From positions 1 through 36,628 of the forward strand of contig CAIOHZ010000235.1 in NCBI GenBank assembly GCA_903858165.1: a stretch of DNA of 36,628 bases, read 5' to 3'. Under the pieces are notes generated by a model, which worked only from the letters and a program-made list of their open reading frames with translations, ran no database searches and had not been told where the DNA came from. Of the stretch, positions 16,005 to 23,760 are shown piece by piece. This stretch comes from an uncultured Pseudomonadota bacterium. GTDB lineage: Bacteria > Pseudomonadota > Gammaproteobacteria > Steroidobacterales > Steroidobacteraceae. The translations under genes and the position numbers were made by a program. Position 1 is the stretch's first letter, and each line of letters starts with the position of its first letter.

Positions 16005-17095
16005 TGTCGGACATGGTGCCAGAGTCGGCCGCTACCCGGCTGAATACCCGTCCGCTATTCGAGTTAATGGTCGAGCGCCATGCCTCGGACCTCTTCTTTA
16101 CCTCGTATGCGCCAGTGAAGGTGAAAATCGAAGGGCAGTTGTTCCCTGTCAATCGTCAGGTGCTCACGCCGGAGATGGTGCAGCAAGCGGCTTATGGCCT
16201 CATGACGGCCGAACAAGTTGCGTATTTCGAGCGTGAGTTAGAAATCGACTTTGCGATTTCAGAGCCGGGGCTGGGCCGCTTTCGCGTGGCCTTGTTTCAC
16301 CAGCGCGGCTACCCGGCTATCGTGTTGCGCTACATTACCGCCGAAATTCCGCGATTGGAGGCGCTTGGGCTCCCTGCCATTCTTGGTGAATTGGTGCAAC
16401 ACAAGCGCGGACTGGTATTGATGGTGGGCGCTGCAGGTTCGGGCAAGAGCACCACACTCGCTGCCATGGTGAACCATCGCAATGAGACCGCGCCGGATCA
16501 CATTCTTACCATCGAAGACCCTATAGAGTTCTTGCACACCAACAAGAAGAGCATCGTCAATCAGCGCGAAGTCGGGCTGGACACGAAGTCTTTCGGACGT
16601 GCTTTGCGTGGTGCCATGCGCGCCGCGCCCGACGTGGTGCTGATCGGCGAGATTCGTGACCGCGAGACGATGGAGAGCGCTATCGCTCTGGCGGGTACCG
16701 GGCATCTTTGCATCAGTACGCTGCATGCCAATAACTCGGCCGAGGCGGTAGAGCGCATCGTCAACCTTTTCCCGCGTGACCAGCATGCGCAAGTTTTCCT
16801 GGATCTTTCCCAGTACCTCCGTGCCATCCTTGCGCAGCGCTTGGTGCGTAGCCAGGAGGGTCGTCGGGTAGCAGCGGTAGAGGTCATGCTCAACACCCCC
16901 CATATTCAGGAGCTCATCAAGCAAGGGGATGTGGTTGGCATGAAGGAGGGCCTGCGCAGCTCCACGGAGCCGGGAATGCAGTCCTTCGATGCCGCCCTGA
17001 TGATGCTGGTCCGCAGCGGGCGGGTGACGATGGAAGAGGCGCTGGCTCACGCCGACTCGCGCAGCGACCTCGAGACCCGCATCAACTTCGGTTGA
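16004..17095 (+). CDS. Third PilT/PilU-like ATPase, PilU-type paralogue
   Basis: This 363-residue protein is a further member of the PilT/PilU family, coupled to pilU by an ATGA overlap. It has an N-domain with HASDLFFTSYAPVKVKIEGQL, Walker A GAAGSGKST (K148), Asp box TIEDPIEFLH and Walker B VLIGEIRDRETM. The sequence after the Asp box, SIVNQREVGLDT, mixes PilT-like (NQREV) and PilU-like (VGLDT) features, and the C-terminal QELIKQGDVVGMKEGLRSS is PilU-like. The His box reads AGTGHLCISTLHANNS, with Gly where PilT and PilU have Glu (AETGHL). The ATP-binding residues are intact, so it is probably an active ATPase. Whether it drives retraction or modulates PilT or PilU is unknown. P. aeruginosa has only pilT and pilU here. 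Confidence 0.9.
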   Translation: MSDMVPESAATRLNTRPLFELMVERHASDLFFTSYAPVKVKIEGQLFPVNRQVLTPEMVQQAAYGLMTAEQVAYFERELEIDFAISEPGLGRFRVALFHQRGYPAIVLRYITAEIPRLEALGLPAILGELVQHKRGLVLMVGAAGSGKSTTLAAMVNHRNETAPDHILTIEDPIEFLHTNKKSIVNQREVGLDTKSFGRALRGAMRAAPDVVLIGEIRDRETMESAIALAGTGHLCISTLHANNSAEAVERIVNLFPRDQHAQVFLDLSQYLRAILAQRLVRSQEGRRVAAVEVMLNTPHIQELIKQGDVVGMKEGLRSSTEPGMQSFDAALMMLVRSGRVTMEEALAHADSRSDLETRINFG

Positions 17096-17112
17096 CTCAG
17101 CGCGCAGTAGTA

Positions 17113-17189
17113 GGCTTGCGGCGATAGCGCCGGCAGGCCAAGCCATTAACCATGACCATCAAGCCAGCCGGTCGCTCTCAAGCGGCCGG
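17113..17189. terminator. Hairpins between converging genes, possible terminators
   Basis: The convergent junction holds two stems. GGCTTG-CGGCG (17113-17123) can pair with CGCCG (17128-17132) and CAAGCC (17139-17144), leaving a bulge. CCGGTCGC (17168-17175) pairs with GCGGCCGG (17182-17189) around TCTCAA with one G-T wobble; this second stem overlaps the last codons of pyrK. Neither has a T-tract, so they are weak candidates. Confidence 0.3.
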
Positions 17190-18101
17190 TGGAAACACGC
17201 TGCTGGCTTCAAACACCGGACCGTCCACGCAAACTCGTTTCATGGCCGGGCCGTTCGGCGTTTCGACGCGCACGGTGCACCCGGCACAACCGCCGACGGC
17301 GCAGGCCATGTACTCCTCCAGTGATACTTGGCACGGCAGGCCGAAACGCTGCGCTACCTTGGCTACGGCCTTCAGCATGGGCGTCGGGCCGCAGGAGAAG
17401 ATCTCCACTTCCTGCAGTTGCTCCGGCGTCAAGGCGGCCAGCCATTCGCTCGCCAAATCCGTGACATAGCCTGCGTAGCAACCCGCGTAACCTGCGAGTG
17501 TGGCGAGCCGGCTCGGGACGCCCCATTCTTCCAGCAAGGGCATGGCGGCGATGGTACCGGCCGGAATGCCCGGGACCACGACGGTGGAGGGGCGCGCACG
17601 GAATGGGAAGGGAATTTCCGAACCCATTAGCACTAGCGGCTTCCAGGCTGTGCCCGCGCGCTGTCCCGCGACGAGCGCTTCGGCCAGATAAACCATGGGC
17701 GGAATACCGACGCCACCACCAATGAGCAACGTGCGGGGGCGTTCGGCGTGGGGCGTGAACCCCTTGCCGATGGGGCCAAGGCTGCTGAGCATGGCGCCGG
17801 GCTTGGCTTCGGCAAGTTTAGCGAGGCCTACGCCGTGCACCTTGTAGAGAATCTCGATCCAGCCGGCTGTCGCGTCCACGCGCATGAGCGAGAGCGGGCG
17901 CCGCATCGGCAAGGAGGGGTCGCATGTCAGATGCACGAAGCTACCCGGCACGGCATGCGCCGCGCACTTCGGTGACTCGAGCCGCAAGATGTACTGGTCG
18001 CCTTCCCAGGCGGTATGGGCCAGCACTTTCGCGTCTTCCACGAAAATGGTACCGCGGTGGGGCTTGTTGCCCGGCGGCGTTACCGCTTGCTGCTCAGCCA
18101 T
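17178..18101 (-). CDS. pyrK: PyrK-like dihydroorotate dehydrogenase electron transfer subunit
   Basis: PyrK carries FAD and a [2Fe-2S] cluster and passes electrons from dihydroorotate oxidation by class 1B PyrD to NAD. The 307-residue product has the FAD-binding RRPLSLMR, GIGKGF-like GPIGKGFTP, the NAD-binding IGGGVGIPPMVYLAEAL, IFSCGPTPML, and the cluster ligands in MACAVGGCAGCTV with a fourth Cys in KRVCVDGPVF, as in PyrK. ATG 18101 is chosen because GGGAGG lies 7 bases upstream; it overlaps the end of pyrB by 8 bases. No PyrD gene is present in the window. The protein could instead serve another flavoenzyme, but linkage to pyrB supports pyrimidine synthesis. Confidence 0.85.
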   Translation of the reverse strand: MAEQQAVTPPGNKPHRGTIFVEDAKVLAHTAWEGDQYILRLESPKCAAHAVPGSFVHLTCDPSLPMRRPLSLMRVDATAGWIEILYKVHGVGLAKLAEAKPGAMLSSLGPIGKGFTPHAERPRTLLIGGGVGIPPMVYLAEALVAGQRAGTAWKPLVLMGSEIPFPFRARPSTVVVPGIPAGTIAAMPLLEEWGVPSRLATLAGYAGCYAGYVTDLASEWLAALTPEQLQEVEIFSCGPTPMLKAVAKVAQRFGLPCQVSLEEYMACAVGGCAGCTVRVETPNGPAMKRVCVDGPVFEASSVFPPAA

Positions 18102-19056
18102 GCGCCAGCCTCCCATTCGCAACATGCTCCAGTACGGCCATGCGCACGGCTACGCCATAAGTGACCTGACGCTGGATGACGCTCTGTGGGCCATCCGCCA
18201 CAGTGGAATCGATCTCCACACCCCGATTCATGGGACCCGGGTGCAGCACCACACAGTCGCGGCTAGCCAGCCCCAGCCGAGCGGGGGTGAGGCCCCATTG
18301 CGCGTGATAATCAGCCACTTCTGGCATCTCCGCTTCTGCCATCCGTTCGCGCTGGATGCGCAGCATCATGACGGCGTCGGCACCGGCCAAGCCTTCTTCC
18401 AATGTAGTGCAGCGACGCGCCCGGTGAAACTCGCCCACCGGTGGTAACAGTTGCGCGGGGCCGCACAAGCGTAGTTCGCCGATGCCGAGCGTGGTGAGCG
18501 CGTGGTAGGCAGAGCGTGCCACCCGCGAATGGCGCAAGTCACCGACGATTGTGACCGTCTTGCCGGCAAACCCGCCACAGTGGCGACGGATAGCGAGCGC
18601 GTCCAACAAACCCTGCGTCGGGTGCGATAGGTGGGCTTCGCCAGCCGACAGAATGCTCACGTGGTCGTCGACATGGCCAGCGACGTATTCGTGCACGCCT
18701 GCCTCTGCATCGCGAATGACGAACAAGTCCACGCCCATGGCCTGCAGCGTGTAGATGGTGTCCAGCATCGTTTCGCCCTTCACGCGCGAGGACAGCTGGA
18801 TTTCCAGGTTGATGACGTCGGCACCCAAGCGTTTGCCGGCCAACTCAAAGGAGGCGCGGGTACGCGTCGAGGGTTCGGTGAACAGGTTGCCGACCGTGAT
18901 GCCGCTGAGTGCGGCGCTACGCGCCGGCAGGCTGCCCGCCGGGCGCAGGAAGTCGTCCGCACGGTTCAGCAACTGCGTCAGCAGCGGGGCGGGCAGCCCT
19001 TCGAGCGTGAGCAGGTGGCGCAGGTGGCCGCGGGAGTTGAACTGGGTGAATTGCAT
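18094..19056 (-). CDS. pyrB: Aspartate carbamoyltransferase catalytic subunit PyrB
   Basis: PyrB joins carbamoyl phosphate and aspartate in the second step of pyrimidine synthesis. The 320-residue product has the carbamoyl-phosphate site EPSTRTRASFE, the lysine loop SSRVKGET, HLSHPTQGLLD, GDLRHSRVARS and HPGPMNRGVEI, so it should be active. GAGG lies 8 bases before the ATG, 10 bases after ruvX. No pyrI regulatory gene and no pyrC' (the inactive dihydroorotase partner found next to pyrB in Pseudomonas) is adjacent; pyrK follows instead. The quaternary class therefore cannot be assigned from context. Confidence 0.97.
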   Translation of the reverse strand: MQFTQFNSRGHLRHLLTLEGLPAPLLTQLLNRADDFLRPAGSLPARSAALSGITVGNLFTEPSTRTRASFELAGKRLGADVINLEIQLSSRVKGETMLDTIYTLQAMGVDLFVIRDAEAGVHEYVAGHVDDHVSILSAGEAHLSHPTQGLLDALAIRRHCGGFAGKTVTIVGDLRHSRVARSAYHALTTLGIGELRLCGPAQLLPPVGEFHRARRCTTLEEGLAGADAVMMLRIQRERMAEAEMPEVADYHAQWGLTPARLGLASRDCVVLHPGPMNRGVEIDSTVADGPQSVIQRQVTYGVAVRMAVLEHVANGRLAHG

Positions 19057-19066
19057 CCAGAGGTCC

Positions 19067-19504
19067 TCAGCTAGCGCGTGCCAGCCATTGTTCCAGCAGT
19101 ACGGCGGCTGCTACCGGGTCGATGTCTTCGTGCCGGACCCGCCGTTGGCGCTCGCCGCTGGCACGGCGTTGGCGGAGGCGATCCTCGGCTTCTTTCGAGG
19201 TGAGATGTTCGTCTAGAAGTTCTACTGGGCGAGCGTACCGACGCTCGACGGCACTGGCGAACTCGCGCACGAGCGGGGTCAGGGGGCCATCGAGGCCGGC
19301 GGCATTATAGGGAATACCGACCACGAAACGGGCGGGTGACCAGTCTGCGACCAAGCGGTCCAGGGTCTTCCAGTCGGGGGCCCCTTGGCTGACGGCCACG
19401 CTGGCCAAGGGGCGTGCGGTGCGGGTGAGCGTATCGCCATTGGCCACGCCGAGGCGGCGCAGGCCGAAGTCTAGCGCCATGATGATCTGTGGCGAGACTG
19501 ACAC
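19067..19504 (-). CDS. ruvX: Holliday-junction resolvase-like RuvX/YqgF
   Basis: RuvX (YqgF) is a small RNase H-fold nuclease needed for 16S rRNA maturation in E. coli and also described as a Holliday junction resolvase. From the chosen GTG start it is 145 residues, close to E. coli (138). It has ALDFGLRRLGVANGD with the first catalytic Asp, RFVVGIPYN, LLDEHLTSKEAEDRL and the final acidic motif HEDIDPVAAAVLLEQWL. GTG 19504 is chosen because it starts 8 bases after the yqgE stop and matches the family N-terminus. ATG 19480 would begin inside the first strand, and longer readings run into yqgE. Confidence 0.93.
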   Translation of the reverse strand: MSVSPQIIMALDFGLRRLGVANGDTLTRTARPLASVAVSQGAPDWKTLDRLVADWSPARFVVGIPYNAAGLDGPLTPLVREFASAVERRYARPVELLDEHLTSKEAEDRLRQRRASGERQRRVRHEDIDPVAAAVLLEQWLARAS

Positions 19505-19512
19505 CCGGGCGC

Positions 19513-20199
19513 CTAGGCGCGCCCCGCCGTCGGGGCGAGGCGGGAAAGCTCGATGCCGAGCAGCCGGGCGGCAGCGTGCCAACGTTCGGTGAAAGGAATA
19601 TCGAACACCAGGCGATCGTCGACGGGGGTGGTCAGCCAAGCATTTTCACGTATTTCCGCCTCTAACTGGCCAGCTTCCCACCCCGCATAGCCGAGCGCCA
19701 CGATGGCCTGAGAGGGCCCTTCACCCGCGGACATGGCCAACAGCACGTCGCGCGAGGTGGTGACATGCAGGGTTTCCGAGATGCGAAGGGTCGACTCGAA
19801 ATCGCGCAGTGGACGGTGCAGTACGAAGCCGCGGTCCGTTTGCACGGGGCCGCCGCGCAGCACTGGCTGCTCGAGTGCCCCCGGCGGCGCCGGGGGCAGT
19901 TTCAAATGGTCGAGCAGTTCTGCCAGACTCATCTTCAGCGGCTGGTTCAGGATGATGCCCAGCGCGCCGCGCTCACTGTGCTCGCACAGCAACGTGACGG
20001 TGCCGGCAAATTGGCTGTCTTTCAGGCTCGGCATGGCCACCAGCAACTGGTTGCCTAGGTAACTGGTGTTCGGGTCCAAGCGGTCGCTCGCGCGACGGCC
20101 GCGGAGCCGGGTGACGTGGACAGGACGTTGACGCTTCTGGGGCATAGGGAAAGTATCGGCTGCGGCGCAGCACTCCACAAGATTGAAACGCACCGTCAT
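19513..20199 (-). CDS. yqgE: YqgE/AlgH family protein
   Basis: YqgE/AlgH is a widespread conserved protein (DUF179) of unsettled function, nearly always beside ruvX. The 228-residue reading has the family core: LGNQLLVAMPSLKDSQFAGTV, LLCEHSERGALGIILNQPL, LRGGPVQTDRGFVLH, and the C-terminal ALGYAGWEAGQLEAEIRENAWL. The N-terminus is about 45 residues longer than E. coli YqgE. The ATG at 20199 lies 12 bases after the tonB stop. An ATG at 20145 would give 210 residues, and neither has a strong ribosome site. Confidence 0.94.
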   Translation of the reverse strand: MTVRFNLVECCAAADTFPMPQKRQRPVHVTRLRGRRASDRLDPNTSYLGNQLLVAMPSLKDSQFAGTVTLLCEHSERGALGIILNQPLKMSLAELLDHLKLPPAPPGALEQPVLRGGPVQTDRGFVLHRPLRDFESTLRISETLHVTTSRDVLLAMSAGEGPSQAIVALGYAGWEAGQLEAEIRENAWLTTPVDDRLVFDIPFTERWHAAARLLGIELSRLAPTAGRA

Positions 20200-20211
20200 G
20201 GTGAAGCCGGT

Positions 20212-21111
20212 TCAGTGAACGTTGGTATCTTGCAGTCGGCCGCTGCTGAATTCCCAGCCGTAGGAGAGACGGATCGCGTCATGATTGGCGCGCAATTCGC
20301 CTGAAAATGCTTCGAATGGGGCGGCCAGGCGCAGAATGCCGAGTGCGGCCCGGTCCAATTCCGGAACGCCGCTGGAGCGCTGCAGGAGCACTTCGCCCAG
20401 CGTTCCGTCGGCCAGCAATTGCACTTCCAGCACTGGGTTTCCGCTAAACCGACCGCGGCGGATGGCGCCGAGCGGGTAATGGGTGCTCCCCACGTCTTCC
20501 ACATGCTGACGCCAGCGGTCGAGGTAGACCGCCAGCCCCGATTCGCGGGTGTCTGCGCTGACCGCGAGTTCGCGCTGGGGGCCGCCAAGGCGTGGGTTTT
20601 GACCCAAGGACGTATTCCATAGCGGCGCGGTGCCGGCAACGCTGCCTGTCACGGTGGGCGGGGTGACCTTGGAGAAGTCAGCGCTGCGCGTGGCGTCGGG
20701 GTTATCCGCCATCAAGAACGCTGGCGCTCGCCGCTGGCTAGAGGAGGCCTCTACTGGCTCGCCGATGGTCTTGGTTGCCGCAGTACTGTCTTCCAGCGCT
20801 GGGAGCCCGGAGATCGCCGACTCCTCCGGCCGGTCTAGGCCGCTACCTCGCTGGTTCGCCTGCGCAAGGTAGCGGGCGTCCGGGTTGGACTGGTGGTCGT
20901 CGATGGCTGAGGGGAGCAGCACAACGTCCAGGCCGGGTGCGCTAAGGCCATCCGGAACTGCGTGGCTGAAGCTAACGCCCAGTAGTATCAGCAGGTGGAC
21001 GGCGGCGGCCAGGAACAGGGTGGTATTCAACCGGTCACGGACCGGAGCGACCCCCTCCCGTAAAGCGCCGATATCGCGTTCTGCCGTGGCTGGGGAGAGT
21101 TCGTCCGTCAT
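20212..21111 (-). CDS. TonB-family energy transducer
   Basis: This 299-residue inner-membrane protein has one N-terminal membrane helix (TTLFLAAAVHLLILLGVSFSHAV, about residues 30-52), a periplasmic spacer, and a C-terminal TonB-like domain with YLDRWRQHVEDVG, PVLEVQLLADGTLGEVLLQRSSG and LDRAALGILRLAAPF. It lacks the long Pro-Glu/Pro-Lys spacer of classical TonB; the spacer is Ser/Ala-rich. In Pseudomonas the gene at this position is tonB3 (PA0406), which is linked to twitching motility. Starting at ATG 21111 places it 7 bases after gshB. No exbB/exbD genes are nearby. Confidence 0.88.
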   Translation of the reverse strand: MTDELSPATAERDIGALREGVAPVRDRLNTTLFLAAAVHLLILLGVSFSHAVPDGLSAPGLDVVLLPSAIDDHQSNPDARYLAQANQRGSGLDRPEESAISGLPALEDSTAATKTIGEPVEASSSQRRAPAFLMADNPDATRSADFSKVTPPTVTGSVAGTAPLWNTSLGQNPRLGGPQRELAVSADTRESGLAVYLDRWRQHVEDVGSTHYPLGAIRRGRFSGNPVLEVQLLADGTLGEVLLQRSSGVPELDRAALGILRLAAPFEAFSGELRANHDAIRLSYGWEFSSGRLQDTNVH

Positions 21112-21118
21112 GCTCGTC

Positions 21119-22099
21119 TCAGGTGGGGCGACGTGCAGCGATGGCATCCATGAGCAGGCCAGCGATATCGAGGTCGAATTGGGTGTCCAGTTCGCGGATA
21201 CCGGTGGGGCTGGTGACGTTGATTTCGGTGACATAGCCGCCGATGACGTCGAGCCCGACAAACAGCATGCCTCGCTCACGAAGGGTGGGGCCAATTTGCG
21301 CGCAGAGCCAACGGTCCCGGTCAGTCAGTGGCCGTCCTACGCCTTTGGCCCCTGCCGCGAGGTTGCCGCGGTTGTCGGTGGCTGCAGGAATACGGGCCAG
21401 CGCATAGGGCACCGGTGCGCCGTCCACGAGGATGACGCGAGAGTCGCCACCCGTGACGATTTCCGGCAAATAGCGCTGGATGATGGCGTATTGCTGGCCA
21501 TAGCCGGTGAGCGTTTCGAACACCGAAGACGCGTTTTTGTCACCCGTGTCGAGGACGAAGATGCCACGCCCACCCATGCCGTCGAGCGGCTTGCATACCG
21601 CCTTGCCATGCTCGGCGAGGAAGGCGTGCATATCTGGCATGGAGCGGGTGATGAGCGTTGCCGCGCAGCACTCCGGGAACCAGGCCGTAAACACCTTCTC
21701 GTTCATATCCCGCAGGCCTTGCGGTCGGTTCACCACGAGACAGCCCGCCGCTTCGGCCCGCTCCAGAATGTAGGTGGCGTAGATGTATTCCGTGTCGAAC
21801 GGCGGGTCCTTGCGCATCAACAGCACGTCGAAGCTGCCCAAAGGCTGGGCCACAGCCTCCCCGTGAGTGAACCAGTCGTAGAGATCCTGGCGCACGGTGA
21901 CGGGGCGGGCCCGGCCCCAGGCGGTGCCATCCCGCAGCCACAGGTCGCCCAGTTCCAGGGTGTGCGTTTCCCAACCGCGCGTCTGCGCTGCCAACAGCAT
22001 GGCGAGGGTGCTGTCTTTCTTGGGATTGATGGCCGCAATGGGGTCCATCACCACACCAACGCGGAGCGGACGACTGGGGGCAGGAGTGGACACTGGCAT
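21119..22099 (-). CDS. gshB: Glutathione synthetase GshB
   Basis: GshB ligates glycine to gamma-glutamylcysteine with ATP to make glutathione. The 326-residue product has VVMDPIAAINPKKDSTLAML at the N-terminus, MRKDPPFDTEYIYAT, the ATP-grasp loop CKPLDGMGGRGIF, GGDSRVILVDG and the metal/substrate motif EINVTSPTGIRELD. GGAAG lies about 9 bases before the ATG. It is the first gene of the minus-strand operon ending in pyrK and is divergent from pilG, as in Pseudomonas. Confidence 0.97.
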   Translation of the reverse strand: MPVSTPAPSRPLRVGVVMDPIAAINPKKDSTLAMLLAAQTRGWETHTLELGDLWLRDGTAWGRARPVTVRQDLYDWFTHGEAVAQPLGSFDVLLMRKDPPFDTEYIYATYILERAEAAGCLVVNRPQGLRDMNEKVFTAWFPECCAATLITRSMPDMHAFLAEHGKAVCKPLDGMGGRGIFVLDTGDKNASSVFETLTGYGQQYAIIQRYLPEIVTGGDSRVILVDGAPVPYALARIPAATDNRGNLAAGAKGVGRPLTDRDRWLCAQIGPTLRERGMLFVGLDVIGGYVTEINVTSPTGIRELDTQFDLDIAGLLMDAIAARRPT

Positions 22100-22280
22100 G
22101 AGCTAAGGCTTCCGGCAGGGGACAGACTGTGACGGACCTCGCACAGTCGTGTGTCGGTTCAGTTTACACCTGCTGTACCCCCCGGTTGGCAGGTACCATG
22201 TCGTTATGCGTTTTCGGGTGCGCCGGGCTTGCCATTGCGGCGTGCCGGTTTGCTGAAAATCCGGGAGAATCGAGGAACTC

Positions 22281-22760
22281 ATGGAACTCCAGACGGAAAC
22301 GGAACGGGCCGCCCGGTTAGCAGGCCTCAAGGTGCTGGTCATCGACGACAGCAAGACCATCCGGCGCACGGCGGAAACGCTGCTGGCTCGCGAGGGCTGT
22401 GAAGTGTTTACGGCGGTCGATGGTTTCGATGCCCTGTCGAAGGTCGCCGACCACCGGCCCGACATCATCTTCGTGGACATCATGATGCCGCGGCTCGATG
22501 GCTATCAGGCGTGCTCTCTCATCAAACGCAGCAAGGCTTTCCGCACCATTCCCGTCATCATGCTCTCGTCGAAAGATGGCCTCTTCGACCGTGCGCGTGG
22601 CCGCATCGTCGGCAGCGAGCACTACCTCACCAAGCCGTTTACGCGTGATGAATTGCTGTCCGCCATTGAGCAGCATGTGGCACTGTCCACTGCACCAACG
22701 CCATTGGCGCTGGGTCATCTCGATACTCAGACTTTGGAACCCGCCCTTCCCCAGGGCTGA
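22281..22760 (+). CDS. pilG: Twitching motility response regulator PilG
   Basis: PilG is a single-domain CheY-like regulator phosphorylated by the PilL/ChpA kinase; in P. aeruginosa it promotes pilus extension and cAMP production. The 159-residue product has VLVIDDSKTIRRTAE, the phosphoacceptor D66 in FVDIMMPRLDGY, the switch residue in MLSSKDG, and the Lys in YLTKPF. A tail of about 25 residues after the receiver domain is not seen in the shorter Pseudomonas protein. GAGGAAC lies just before the ATG. The 181-base gap to gshB holds the promoter region, but no clear boxes can be named. Confidence 0.95.
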   Translation: MELQTETERAARLAGLKVLVIDDSKTIRRTAETLLAREGCEVFTAVDGFDALSKVADHRPDIIFVDIMMPRLDGYQACSLIKRSKAFRTIPVIMLSSKDGLFDRARGRIVGSEHYLTKPFTRDELLSAIEQHVALSTAPTPLALGHLDTQTLEPALPQG

Positions 22761-22777
22761 ACGGAGACTTCAACGCC

Positions 22778-23143
22778 ATGCCGCTCATCCTAGTCATCGA
22801 CGATTCCCCTACCGAGGTGTTTGTCATTCGGCGTGCGCTCGAACAACACGGCTACCAGACTGCTGCTGCGGCTGATGGCGCCGAAGGTTTTCGTTTGGCC
22901 AAGTCGATGAAACCCGATCTCATCTTCATGGATATCGTCATGCCGGGCGTGAATGGCTTTCAGGCTACTCGCCAACTGGCCAAGGACCCGGAGACGGCTG
23001 CCATTCCAGTGGTGATGGTGACCAGCAAGGATCAGGACACCGACCGTATCTGGGGAATGCGTCAAGGCGCAATAGACTACCTCGTCAAGCCGGTCACACC
23101 CCAGGCGTTGGTGGCGAAAGCCCAGTCCGTATTGGCTCATTGA
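22778..23143 (+). CDS. pilH: Twitching motility response regulator PilH
   Basis: PilH is the second CheY-like protein of the Pil-Chp system and is thought to act as a phosphate sink or to favour retraction, opposing PilG. The 121 residues form one receiver domain: LILVIDDSPTEVFVIRRAL, phosphoacceptor D52 in FMDIVMPGVNGF, VMVTSKDQDTD and YLVKPV. It follows pilG by 17 bases and precedes pilI by 19 bases in one operon. Confidence 0.95.
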   Translation: MPLILVIDDSPTEVFVIRRALEQHGYQTAAAADGAEGFRLAKSMKPDLIFMDIVMPGVNGFQATRQLAKDPETAAIPVVMVTSKDQDTDRIWGMRQGAIDYLVKPVTPQALVAKAQSVLAH

Positions 23144-23162
23144 AGCGCAAACTCACCGTCGC

Positions 23163-23726
23163 ATGTCGCTGAACCTCTCCCCGCTGCGTGAATTGCGTGA
23201 CCAACCATTCGAGTTGCTGCTGGCACTCGAAGCGCGTGCTGTGCCCGTCGAGGTGCCGACTGACGCCACTGAGGTCAGCGATGAGTGGGTGGGAGTTGCA
23301 TTCCGCATGGGTACAGAGACGTTTCTGGCCGCACGCGAAGAGACCCGTGAGGTGCTCGCCGTTCCTGCGCACTGGACCCGCGTGCCTGGTGCCCGCCCTT
23401 GGGTGCGGGGGCTGCATAACGTTCGTGGTCAGTTAATACCCATCATCGACCTGCGGCAGTTCCTAGGCAGTGGCGTCACCGCCGTGCAACGGCAGTCGCG
23501 CGTGGTGGTGGTGCAACACCGCGAAGTGCCGGTCGGGTTGCTGGTCGACGAAGTGCTCGGGTTCCGGCGTTTCCCGGAAAGCACGTTCGAGCCCGTGCCA
23601 CCGCCCACCCTGGTGCGTTGTGAACATTATCTTGCTGGCGTGTTTCGCCGCGGGGGCGAAGCTTGGCCAGTATTTAGCCTGCGTCGCTTGGTTGAATCCC
23701 CCGCATTTCTGGCGGCTGCAAGGTAG
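23163..23726 (+). CDS. pilI: Twitching motility CheW-like adaptor PilI
   Basis: PilI is the CheW-type adaptor that couples the chemoreceptor PilJ to the kinase PilL/ChpA. The 187 residues contain one CheW domain (about residues 40-180) with EWVGVAFRMGTETFLA, RVPGARPWVRGLHNVRGQLIPIIDLRQFLG, VVVVQHREVPVGLLVDEVLG and a C-terminal FRRGGEAWPVFSLRRLV. The gene lies between pilH and pilJ as in Pseudomonas. No strong ribosome site precedes the ATG. Confidence 0.94.
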   Translation: MSLNLSPLRELRDQPFELLLALEARAVPVEVPTDATEVSDEWVGVAFRMGTETFLAAREETREVLAVPAHWTRVPGARPWVRGLHNVRGQLIPIIDLRQFLGSGVTAVQRQSRVVVVQHREVPVGLLVDEVLGFRRFPESTFEPVPPPTLVRCEHYLAGVFRRGGEAWPVFSLRRLVESPAFLAAAR

Positions 23727-23760
23727 TCGGCATGCCTCAATACAACTCTCGGATGGTTTC

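Noticed and set aside
20885-22132. 415-residue open frame on the plus strand over tonB and gshB
   Set aside because: It is antisense to gshB, whose ATP-grasp motifs are intact, and spans two real genes with no domain of its own.
22163-22209. TTTACA and TTATGC near pilG considered as a -35/-10 pair, and TGGCAG at 22187 as a sigma-54 site
   Set aside because: The spacings are wrong for sigma-70, and the position 12 bases after the GG is GT, not GC, so it is not a sigma-54 promoter.
23470-23760. A 97-residue N-terminal extension of PilJ that might hold the missing sensor domain
   Set aside because: It overlaps the pilI CheW domain in another frame, is rich in Cys, Trp and Arg, and shows no helical PilJ-type sensor pattern.
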